Shown piece after piece: positions 1 to 6,347 of a stretch of 8,025 bases of DNA. This stretch comes from CAZAIO01 sp964485235 (GTDB taxonomy: Bacteria; Chloroflexota; Dehalococcoidia; GIF9; UBA5629). Each line of letters starts with the position of its first letter. The first letter of the stretch is position 1. The stretch is taken from positions 1-8,025 of the forward strand of contig CAZAIO010000118.1 in the NCBI GenBank assembly GCA_964485235.1. The letters run 5' to 3'. The notes under the pieces are model-generated. The model was not told the DNA's origin. It saw nothing but the letters and a program-made list of their open reading frames with translations, and made no database searches. The translations under genes were made by a program, and so were the position numbers.

Positions 1-320
1 CCGCTGTTGCAAAAAAACACGCGATCCAGACAACTATGTTCAATAAGAAGTTCAGCCAGTTGCAACTGAGGTATAGTATAGAACTGGTTTGACACCTGTA
101 TCAGCGTACGAGACTGCTTATCCAGCGCTTCAACAATAACAGGATGACAATGTCCCAGTGAATTTACAGCCCATCCGCTGACAAAATCCAGGTATTCCCT
201 GTCTTCTGCATCCCAGACTCTTACCCCTTCTCCACGTACAAGCGTTATCGGGATACGATTAAACGTACTCATATATAATTTTTTTTCAATTTCCTGCCAG
301 TTTTTTTGTTGTTTAAGCAA
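1..320 (-). CDS. argD: Acetylornithine aminotransferase, N-terminal part (cut by window edge)
   Basis: This PLP-dependent class-III aminotransferase converts N-acetylglutamate semialdehyde to N2-acetylornithine with glutamate as amino donor, in the cytoplasm. Only about 106 codons are inside the window. The visible part reads FNRIPITLVRGEGVRVWD, then YLDFVSGWAVNSLGHCHP, and ends at VFFCNS, just before the expected GAEANE phosphate-binding segment. This is the standard ArgD N-terminus, and the neighbours argJ and argB agree. I place the start at TTG 320-318 rather than at ATG 272-270. The TTG has a GAGGGA Shine-Dalgarno 7 bases upstream (328-333) and restores 16 residues (WQEIEKKLYM region) that match the helix preceding the NRxP motif in family members. 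The ATG has no ribosome site at proper distance. With the TTG start the gene overlaps the argB end by 8 bases, suggesting translational coupling. Related ornithine or succinylornithine aminotransferases are possible but less likely in this context. Confidence 0.9.
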   Translation of the reverse strand, partial: MLKQQKNWQEIEKKLYMSTFNRIPITLVRGEGVRVWDAEDREYLDFVSGWAVNSLGHCHPVIVEALDKQSRTLIQVSNQFYTIPQLQLAELLIEHSCLDRVFFCNS

Positions 321-1092
321 TTGTCGTTCCCTCTATTACACTATTAATCTCATCATATAAAGCGTGCTTTCTCCTGCCGTCTATTATTCTCGTTACAGAT
401 ACTTTCTCAAGGGCATGAAGGCAAGCTTCAACTTTTGCTGCCATCCCACCTGATGCCACACCGGATTGAATTAACTCTCGTACCTCGTCAGGGCTAATGC
501 GCTCTATTATCTCATTATTCCGACCGTAAAGTCCCGGCACATCGGTGAGAAAAACAAGCTTATCCGCACCCAGGGCAGCAGCTATTTCAGCAGCAGCGGA
601 ATCTGCATTTACATTTATCAGCCTGGTTTTTTCATTATCATTATTGAATATACCGAAGCATATCGGTGAAATGACCGGAATATAGCCGTTTTCCAGTAAA
701 TTTACCAGCAATTCCGGGCTGACCTTTAACTCTTCACCGGTATATCCCAGTTCCGGCCTCAGGTTTTTTGCCGTTATTAAATTACAGTCAACGCCGCTTA
801 TGCCAACCGCCCGACCTCCGAGATGATGAATATCAGCTACCAGATTTTTGTTTACGAGACCTGATAACACGGCTGTTACTACAGACAGCGTTTCAAAATC
901 CGTCACTCTCAGTCCGTTCACGAAACTTGTCGAGATATTTAACCTGTTGAGCCAGTCATTGATTATCTTGCCGCCACCATGTACGACGACTACCGGAATA
1001 TCTTCCTTTTGAAGCTTTACAAGGTCTTCTATGGTGGTATCGTGACTTCCTAACGTACTCCCACCGATTTTAACAACAATGGGTCCTGTCAT
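313..1092 (-). CDS. argB: Acetylglutamate kinase (short form)
   Basis: This amino acid kinase phosphorylates N-acetylglutamate to N-acetylglutamyl phosphate with ATP, the second step of arginine synthesis. In 259 residues I see VVKIGG with Lys8, the glycine-rich HGGGK loop at 38-42, NGLRVT with Arg62 for N-acetylglutamate binding, LINVNAD at 158-164, FLTDVPGLY at 181-189, and GGMAAK with Lys220 near the phosphates. All belong to the NAGK family. The ATG start gives MTGPIVVKIGG, aligning directly with the short E. coli enzyme start. It sits 17 bases after argJ with no strong ribosome site, so coupling to argJ is likely. The N-terminal helix that marks arginine-inhibited hexameric NAGKs is absent, yet the C-terminal IDGRxxHAL segment resembles that class. 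LysZ-type kinases are related, but argJ and argD on both sides favour ArgB. Confidence 0.95.
   Translation of the reverse strand: MTGPIVVKIGGSTLGSHDTTIEDLVKLQKEDIPVVVVHGGGKIINDWLNRLNISTSFVNGLRVTDFETLSVVTAVLSGLVNKNLVADIHHLGGRAVGISGVDCNLITAKNLRPELGYTGEELKVSPELLVNLLENGYIPVISPICFGIFNNDNEKTRLINVNADSAAAEIAAALGADKLVFLTDVPGLYGRNNEIIERISPDEVRELIQSGVASGGMAAKVEACLHALEKVSVTRIIDGRRKHALYDEINSVIEGTTIA
328..333 (-). promoter_or_regulatory. Shine-Dalgarno deciding the argD TTG start
   Basis: GAGGGA on the minus strand lies 7 bases before TTG 320-318, inside the last codons of argB. The next in-frame ATG (272-270) has only an AGGA about 19 bases away. The site therefore supports the upstream TTG start. An in-frame TAG at 335-333 limits any longer extension. 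Confidence 0.6.
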
Positions 1093-1109
1093 TTTAATAA
1101 ACGTCCATA

Positions 1110-2321
1110 TTAACTCGTGTAGGCACTGTTAATAGTAACATATTCTTCGGAAAGGTCACATCCCCACGCAGTTGCGTTGCCTTTTCCTGAATTCAAACAG
1201 AGCCTTATTTTCATCACATCTTTCGTGTCAAGCATCAGTTTCCTGAGCCCTTCACGGTCAAACTTGACCGGATATCCCTGTTTAAAAACACATGTATTAT
1301 ACAAATACAGGTCCAGTTTCTCTATTTCCAATTGAATTTTGCTGTTGCCCAGAGCAGCAATAACACGTCCCCAGTTAGGATCGCTCCCATATACCATAGT
1401 TTTAACCAGGGTCGAACAGACAACGGCCTTTGCCGCCATTTTTGCCTCACGGCGATTGTATGCTCCTTCAACAACTGCTTCGATCAGTTTTGTTGTCCCC
1501 TCACCGTCGGCGGCAATTTTCTTTGCCAGATCTATACAGACTATATCCAATGCATCCTGAAAGGTTCTACTATTCCTTTTATCGATAACTTTATTTCCCG
1601 CCTTGCCATTTGCCAGAACGATCACGGTATCATTCGTACTGGTGTCGCCGTCAACCGATATCATATTGAACGAACGGTCTACCGATGCTCTCAATGCTTT
1701 TGCCAGAAATTCCCCTTCAACCGCTGCATCAGTCGTGATAAAGCAGAGCATAGTGGCCATGTTCGGATGTATCATACCCGCCCCTTTGGTAACCCCACCC
1801 ACAAAATAATGCATATTCCCGTCATGTACATTTATAGCGATCTCTTTGGATTTTGTATCCGTTGTCATTATCGCTTTTGCAAAATCGTTCCCTCCCCGGT
1901 CACTCACTTTAATTCTGGCAATACCATCACGTATTTTTTCCATCGGCAGGGAAAAACCTATAATCCCGGTGCTGGCAACCAGAACATCTTCATTCGCTAT
2001 TTTCAGCTTTTTCGATGTCAGCATGGTCATCTCGGCCGCATCCGCGGGACCGGAATCACCATTTCCGGCATTTGCATTGCCGGAATTTACTACAATTGCC
2101 TGTGCTCGTTTATTCGCCAGATGCCGCTGGCAGACCAATATCGGTGCCGCCTTAACCTGGTTTTTCGTAAAAGTAGCTGCGGCAATACACGGTTCTTCGG
2201 AACAGACAATAGCGACATCGAGCTTCCCCTCATGTGCTATTCCTGTGCTTACCGCACCTGCTAAAAATCCGCGTGGTGTTGTAAGCGTTCCATTTGTGAC
2301 TGTTTCTATTTTTGGACTCAT
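1110..2321 (-). CDS. argJ: Glutamate N-acetyltransferase / ornithine acetyltransferase
   Basis: ArgJ moves the acetyl group from N2-acetylornithine to glutamate, releasing ornithine and regenerating N-acetylglutamate. Bifunctional members also use acetyl-CoA for the first acetylation. The 403-residue protein has the usual length. STGIIG at 117-122 is the oxyanion-hole segment, and KGAGMIHPNMATML at 179-192 carries the self-cleavage site, with Thr190 expected to become the N-terminal nucleophile of the beta chain after Ala189-Thr190 cleavage. VKTMVYGSDPNWGRV (306-320) and the C-terminal ATAWGCDLSEEYVTINSAY are typical. The ATG start at 2321 has GAGGT 8 bases upstream (2330-2334). It follows mutS by 60 bases and precedes argB by 17. 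Whether it is monofunctional or bifunctional cannot be decided by sight, since an argA-type synthase elsewhere would be invisible here. Confidence 0.96.
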   Translation of the reverse strand: MSPKIETVTNGTLTTPRGFLAGAVSTGIAHEGKLDVAIVCSEEPCIAAATFTKNQVKAAPILVCQRHLANKRAQAIVVNSGNANAGNGDSGPADAAEMTMLTSKKLKIANEDVLVASTGIIGFSLPMEKIRDGIARIKVSDRGGNDFAKAIMTTDTKSKEIAINVHDGNMHYFVGGVTKGAGMIHPNMATMLCFITTDAAVEGEFLAKALRASVDRSFNMISVDGDTSTNDTVIVLANGKAGNKVIDKRNSRTFQDALDIVCIDLAKKIAADGEGTTKLIEAVVEGAYNRREAKMAAKAVVCSTLVKTMVYGSDPNWGRVIAALGNSKIQLEIEKLDLYLYNTCVFKQGYPVKFDREGLRKLMLDTKDVMKIRLCLNSGKGNATAWGCDLSEEYVTINSAYTS

Positions 2322-2381
2322 CCTTATTTACCTCATAGAATATAATTCGTTCATTATTTCATAGTATTATCTATTAAACTA

Positions 2382-4961
2382 TTATTCGTTGTCGGGCTCC
2401 TCTTCCTGCGCTCTTCGTTTAAGCTTATATAACTGTGTAATAGCCTCAAGGGGGGTTAAGGAATCAATATCGATGCCTCGAATCTCTTCGACGATACGAT
2501 GTGAATGATCGAAAAGCGGTAATTGCCCGGAACTCTCCTTTTTCGCTTTATTTATCGTATCCATCTCAAGATTGACATGATCGGTCTCCAGGTTGGAAAG
2601 CACTTCCTGTGCACGGTTTATGACCGGAACAGGCAGTCCGGCCAGTTGCGCAACATGAATGCCATAACTCTTATCCGCCCCTCCGGGTATCACCTTTCTC
2701 AGGAACACAACCTTGCCATGCTCTTCAGTTACAGCCACATTCAAATTTTTAACCCGCGGTAAAAGCCCCGCAAGTTGCACAAGTTCATGATAATGGGTGG
2801 CAAACAGCGTTTTCGATCTTAACCGCGGATGATTATGTATAAACTCCACAACCGCCCATGCAATGGAAAGACCGTCATAAGTACTGGTCCCTCTTCCCAC
2901 TTCATCCAGAATTACGAGAGACCGCCCGGTTGCATTATTCAGGATATTCGCAGTTTCAACCATCTCAACCATGAATGTAGACTGACCGGCAGTCAGGTCT
3001 TCCTGTGCTCCGATCCTGGTAAAAATCCGGTCTACTATACCGATCGATGCCGAAGCACAGGGGATATAGCTCCCTATTTGCGCCAGAAGTACCAGTATCG
3101 CTACCTGTTTCAGGTATGTCGACTTACCTGCCATATTAGGACCGGTGATAATAGCAATTTGCGTATCGCCATTGTTAAGATATACATCGTTCGGAATGAA
3201 ATCGTCGCATCCCTTGCTCCTCTCAACAACCGGATGTCGCCCGTCCTTAATCTCTATCACATCATTACCGGTCAATTCCGGACGGTTATACCCGTATCTT
3301 ACAGCGACTTCTGCAAGACTGCATACGACATCGATCACGGCAAGCGCTCTGGCAGTTCCTAGGATGTGTTCTCCACTGCCTGTAATTTGCTGGCATATCT
3401 GCCGGAACAGCGTTACTTCCATCTCGACTATTCGTTCCTGTGCATTTAATATCGTAGATTCGAATTCCTTCAACTCGGGAGTAAAATACCGTTCTGCATT
3501 TACCAGTGTTTGTTTTCTTATATATGTATCGGGTACACGATCGACGTAGGACCTCGATATCTCTATGTAATATCCGAAGACCTTGTTATAACGTACTTTT
3601 AACGTTTTAATACCGGTATTCTCACGTTCCCTTTGTTCAAGGTCTGTCAGATATTTCCGTGTATTGAATAACAATTCCCTCAGCTTGTCTATTTCTGCTG
3701 AAAAACCTTTCTTTATGACTCCGCCCTGTTCCAGATTTTTCGAAGGATCATCAGCGATTGCCGTAGTAATCAGCTCGGTGACTTCGGGACATGATTTTAA
3801 TCCTGAACTAATAAATTCAGGTGTTTTATATTCATTTAATATCGCCTCAATTTCCGGCACTTTTTCCAGGCTGTTCCGTAAGGCGATCAAGTCCCTCGGA
3901 CTCGCCACATTGCTTCTCACCCTGTTAACCAGGCGCTCTATATCCAGAATATCCGCAAGCAGGCTTGTTACCCGTTGTCGTGCAAACGTGGAAGAGACAA
4001 ACCATCCCACTGCGTCTTGCCGCTCAACAAGCGATTCTATAGTCAGTAGAGGTTGTCCGAGCCACTTTTTTAACAATCGTCCTCCCATAGCCGTACCGGT
4101 AAGGTCGATCACGGATATCAGAGAGCCGCTCGTTAATCCCCATCGTGCACTTTGAAAAAGTTCCAGATTGCGTCTTGTCTGTGCGTCGATAACCATAAAA
4201 GAAGCCGTGGAATATGTGGTAAGTCCTGTTATCTGAACGAGCACCGATTTTTGATTTTCACTTATATAATGAAGGACTGCGCCGGCTGCTTTTATCGCAA
4301 GCGGTGAATGTTCACACCCGTACCCTTCCAGTGAAATCACACCAAAATGCTCGATCAATAAGCGGTATGCTACTTCATAGTCGAACCAGTACACGTCAAG
4401 CGAAGTTAACGTTGTCTTGATTTCCGGGGTATCGCGGGCGAAATCCTGCGGTAAAAGTACTTCTGCCGGTTGTAAACGTTCCAGCTCATCAGCTACCTGC
4501 TTAACAGGCAACTGAGTCGTCGCAAATTCGCCGGTTGTAATGTCTATATAAGCGATACCTGCATACTCTCCTTCAACAGTAACGCTCACGAGATAATTAT
4601 TGCTTTTATCAATTAGAAGACCGGGTTCAATAACAGTTCCCGGAGTCACTATCCGAACGACTTCCCGTTCTACCAGCCCTTTACCCGGCGGGCTCATCTG
4701 TTCGCAAATAGCTACCTTATACCCTTTATTAATCAGTCGTGCCAGATATCCCTCAAGTGCATGGTAAGGAATTCCGGCAAGGGGTACCCGCATCCCCTTG
4801 CCCATTTCCCTGGAGGTCAGAACAATTTCCAGTTCCCGTGCTGTAACCCTGGCGTCATCATCAAACGTCTCGTAAAAATCACCCAACCGAAAAAAAACAA
4901 TAGCGTCGGGATGTTGTTGTTTTATTTTTAAATATTGTCTTCTTAACGGCGTTATTGACAT
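2382..4961 (-). CDS. mutS: DNA mismatch repair protein MutS
   Basis: MutS binds base mismatches and small loops in DNA and, as an ATP-driven sliding clamp, recruits the rest of mismatch repair. The 859 residues are full length for MutS1. The mismatch-reading domain opens with GDFYETF, holding the Phe29-x-Glu31 pair that stacks on and hydrogen-bonds the mismatch. Connector, lever and clamp regions follow to about residue 560. The ATPase has Walker A GPNMAGKST (607-615), the STFMVEM loop (661-667), Walker B VILDEVGRGTST (683-694) and the FATHYHEL histidine segment (720-727). SYGIHVAQLAGLP (765-777) is the helix-turn-helix dimer contact, and QLPLF (813-817) looks like a sliding-clamp binding motif. 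No alternative start lies between the upstream in-frame stop and ATG 4961. A candidate promoter lies at 5027-5054. MutS2 is excluded by domain I and the lack of a Smr tail. Confidence 0.98.
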   Translation of the reverse strand: MSITPLRRQYLKIKQQHPDAIVFFRLGDFYETFDDDARVTARELEIVLTSREMGKGMRVPLAGIPYHALEGYLARLINKGYKVAICEQMSPPGKGLVEREVVRIVTPGTVIEPGLLIDKSNNYLVSVTVEGEYAGIAYIDITTGEFATTQLPVKQVADELERLQPAEVLLPQDFARDTPEIKTTLTSLDVYWFDYEVAYRLLIEHFGVISLEGYGCEHSPLAIKAAGAVLHYISENQKSVLVQITGLTTYSTASFMVIDAQTRRNLELFQSARWGLTSGSLISVIDLTGTAMGGRLLKKWLGQPLLTIESLVERQDAVGWFVSSTFARQRVTSLLADILDIERLVNRVRSNVASPRDLIALRNSLEKVPEIEAILNEYKTPEFISSGLKSCPEVTELITTAIADDPSKNLEQGGVIKKGFSAEIDKLRELLFNTRKYLTDLEQRERENTGIKTLKVRYNKVFGYYIEISRSYVDRVPDTYIRKQTLVNAERYFTPELKEFESTILNAQERIVEMEVTLFRQICQQITGSGEHILGTARALAVIDVVCSLAEVAVRYGYNRPELTGNDVIEIKDGRHPVVERSKGCDDFIPNDVYLNNGDTQIAIITGPNMAGKSTYLKQVAILVLLAQIGSYIPCASASIGIVDRIFTRIGAQEDLTAGQSTFMVEMVETANILNNATGRSLVILDEVGRGTSTYDGLSIAWAVVEFIHNHPRLRSKTLFATHYHELVQLAGLLPRVKNLNVAVTEEHGKVVFLRKVIPGGADKSYGIHVAQLAGLPVPVINRAQEVLSNLETDHVNLEMDTINKAKKESSGQLPLFDHSHRIVEEIRGIDIDSLTPLEAITQLYKLKRRAQEEEPDNE

Positions 4962-5026
4962 GGCTCGCGATTCCCGGTCCGTTACTTCTATGGAAACAAA
5001 GCTACTATCATCTGCTCAGGTCATCT

Positions 5027-5054
5027 ATTATACATCACTGCTGTAGGCATACAA
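5027..5054 (-). promoter_or_regulatory. Candidate sigma70-type promoter for the mutS-arg operon
   Basis: On the minus strand TTGTAT (5054-5049) is followed 16 bases later by a perfect TATAAT (5032-5027). Transcription would begin near 5020, giving a leader of about 60 bases before the mutS ATG. The -10 box is strong and the -35 box is poor (three of six matches). It is the best promoter-like pair in the 247-base gap. This is inferred from sequence only. Confidence 0.4.
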
Positions 5055-5201
5055 ATGAAGTTTTTTATCAAGTTCAGTGAATTTAAAAGGTAATATGTAT
5101 GGCATGAGGTTGATTAAACGCGGATAAACGACCGTCTTATTCACTTCCTGCAACACTACCACCTGTTGAGTAGAAAAAAGAATGCTTTGCCGGATATTGA
5201 A
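5028..5201 (-). other. Unexplained 57-codon open stretch between the lipid kinase and mutS
   Basis: In one minus-strand frame there is no stop from after TAG 5204-5202 to TAA 5030-5028. The translation looks protein-like, with VVYPRLINLMPYILPFKF followed by TELDKKLHLYAYSSDV at the end. Possible starts are GTG at 5162, 5156 or 5144 and ATG at 5105, but none has a well-placed ribosome site, and the stop overlaps the candidate mutS -10 box. I do not recognise a family. It could be a small gene, the decayed tail of an older gene, or chance. The rest of the gap holds only the candidate promoter. Confidence 0.2.
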
Positions 5202-5208
5202 CTATTGT

Positions 5209-6117
5209 TCATACAATAACACTCAATACACCCGGCACAACATGAAACTTTGCCGGCGTTTCACCGACAAGATCCCCATCCGCCTGCACACTCATCGTCT
5301 TTTCGGCATATATCTTTACTACTTGAGCTCTTTTAACAAATACCTTAGGATGAGAAAGATGAGTACCTTTATATATTCTAGGTAACGACCATAGCAGGTC
5401 AGGCTTCGATAAATTTCCTATTTCTATTACGTCGAACAAACCGTCGCACGGGTCTGCATTCGGAGCGGTAAGCATTCCTCCGCCACCATATTTCCCCTGG
5501 CTCATAAGAACAGTGCATATCCGTTTTTCCTCAACCGTACCGTCTATTTCCAGAGTCACCTGTCTGTTTTTATACAAAGCGAGCGTAGAAAAAAGCCCCA
5601 TAAGATAAGAAGGAGTATCGCCCAGCATCTTGAATGTTTGTGTTGTGGCTCTCACTATTTCCGCATCAAAACCAAGACCGGCAAAATTGATAAAAATCCG
5701 GCTTACGGTTTCTGCACCGTTAGCACATTCAACAATGCCAAGATCAACTTCTTTAAATTCCGGACTTTCTAACCGCTTACATGCTTCATTATAGTCGCGG
5801 GGAATGCCAAGAGTGCGGATATAGTCCGCACCTGTGCCGGTGCTTATAATACCAAGTGAGATTTCACCGATATTTCCCGAAGAGTAGAGTCCGTTTACCA
5901 CTTCATTTATCGTCCCGTCACCACCAACAGAAATAATTAAACGGGCACCTTTTTCCACTGCTGTTTTCGCGATTTCTATTGCATGCCCCGGCGCTTCGGT
6001 GAGATGATAACCGAAATCGAAGTTCATTTCCTTTAGCAGATCATGTATATGCGGCCACTGGTGGGCAGTTTTGCCTGCACCTGCAATTGGATTTACTATC
6101 AATGTTGCATAAGGCAA
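5209..6117 (-). CDS. Diacylglycerol kinase family lipid kinase (YegS/BmrU-like)
   Basis: This is a soluble or membrane-associated ATP-dependent kinase of the DAGK catalytic family, which phosphorylates diacylglycerol, sphingosine-like or other lipid alcohols; the exact substrate cannot be told. The N-terminal LIVNPIAGAGK (6-16) and SVGGDGTINEV (63-73) form the nucleotide-binding fold of this NAD-kinase-related superfamily. STGTGADYIRTLGIP (92-106) is the second conserved block, with Ala where many relatives have Asn (GTGND). NFAGLGFDAE (144-153), YGGGGMLTAPNADPCDGLFDV (210-230) and QADGDLVGE (278-286) are C-terminal family blocks. Its 302 residues are a normal length, with no transmembrane segment evident. 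The start is TTG 6117-6115 behind AAGGA (6126-6130, 8 bases away). A TGA stop lies just upstream in frame, and the next in-frame Met is residue 31, inside the conserved domain. It is divergent from thiE and 247 bases from mutS, so probably a separate transcript. Confidence 0.9.
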   Translation of the reverse strand: MPYATLIVNPIAGAGKTAHQWPHIHDLLKEMNFDFGYHLTEAPGHAIEIAKTAVEKGARLIISVGGDGTINEVVNGLYSSGNIGEISLGIISTGTGADYIRTLGIPRDYNEACKRLESPEFKEVDLGIVECANGAETVSRIFINFAGLGFDAEIVRATTQTFKMLGDTPSYLMGLFSTLALYKNRQVTLEIDGTVEEKRICTVLMSQGKYGGGGMLTAPNADPCDGLFDVIEIGNLSKPDLLWSLPRIYKGTHLSHPKVFVKRAQVVKIYAEKTMSVQADGDLVGETPAKFHVVPGVLSVIV

Positions 6118-6172
6118 ATTATTATTCCTTCATAAACAATTATAGAACTGTAAATCCAAATTGTAGCAACCT

Positions 6173-6202
6173 TTTATATCCCGCTGCAAGAGGTCCCTTC
6201 AA
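6173..6202 (-). promoter_or_regulatory. Candidate promoter for the lipid kinase gene
   Basis: On the minus strand TTGAAG (6202-6197, four of six matches) and TATAAA (6178-6173, five of six) are spaced by 18 bases. Transcription would start near 6166, about 50 bases before the TTG start codon. A second -10-like TATAAT at 6144-6139 is closer to the gene but has a poorer upstream partner. Confidence 0.35.
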
Positions 6203-6259
6203 CTATTTTTGTTCCGTCAGGCGGTAAGAAAAAATATATTAAACAAAATGTAATTAATA

Positions 6260-6265
6260 TATAAT
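6260..6265 (+). promoter_or_regulatory. Candidate -10 box for thiE
   Basis: A perfect TATAAT lies in an AT-rich run upstream of thiE. No good -35 hexamer sits 16-18 bases before it, and in such AT-rich DNA a chance match is quite possible. If used, the leader would be about 75 bases and would contain the hairpin at 6307-6326. Confidence 0.25.
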
Positions 6266-6306
6266 ATTCATGTCTGTCTACAATAATGACCGGATATAGA
6301 ATGAAT

Positions 6307-6326
6307 TTCCCGAATTGAATCGGGAA
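6307..6326 (+). promoter_or_regulatory. Perfect inverted repeat / hairpin in the thiE leader
   Basis: TTCCCGA (6307-6313) and TCGGGAA (6320-6326) are exact reverse complements around the 6-base loop ATTGAA. The stem ends 9 bases before the AGGAG ribosome site. It could be a repressor half-site pair or an RNA hairpin tuning translation. No U-tract follows, so it is not a standard terminator. Confidence 0.45.
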
Positions 6327-6335
6327 CGTTCGAGC

Positions 6336-6340
6336 AGGAG
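6336..6340 (+). promoter_or_regulatory. Shine-Dalgarno for the thiE TTG start
   Basis: AGGAG lies 7 bases before TTG 6348-6350. It makes the TTG the credible start, although there is no ATG at that position. Confidence 0.7.
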
Positions 6341-6347
6341 ATAAGCA

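Larger units (their letters stand above)
6118..6347. promoter_or_regulatory. Divergent AT-rich promoter region between the lipid kinase gene and thiE
   Basis: The 230-base gap separates two genes that point away from each other, so it should hold both promoters. It is clearly richer in A and T than the genes around it, especially 6226-6270. It contains the two candidate promoters and the hairpin listed separately. I looked for the CUGAGA and GACCUGAUCUGG-type segments of a TPP riboswitch and did not find them. Confidence 0.6.

Noticed and set aside
1332..2264. Long open frame (310 codons) on the plus strand opposite argJ
   Set aside because: It lies entirely inside a gene with firm family motifs. 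Its translation is rich in Cys, His, Phe and Tyr with no domain I recognise, which is typical of an antisense shadow.
1846..2364. Second plus-strand open frame over the argJ 5' end
   Set aside because: It is a hydrophobic, low-complexity antisense translation of conserved argJ codons with no independent support.
2829..4155. Several plus-strand open frames opposite mutS
   Set aside because: They are all antisense to MutS core and ATPase coding sequence, lack family motifs, and overlap one another in different frames.
5203..5218. Inverted repeat TATTGT-N4-ACAATA around the lipid kinase stop codon as a terminator
   Set aside because: The six-pair stem is almost all A-T pairs and no U-tract follows on the minus strand, so it is too weak to call a terminator.
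6118..6347. TPP riboswitch upstream of thiE
   Set aside because: The conserved CUGAGA and GACCUGAUCUGG/GCGUAGGGA-like segments were not found on the plus strand, and 230 bases with this AT-rich content leave no fitting candidate.
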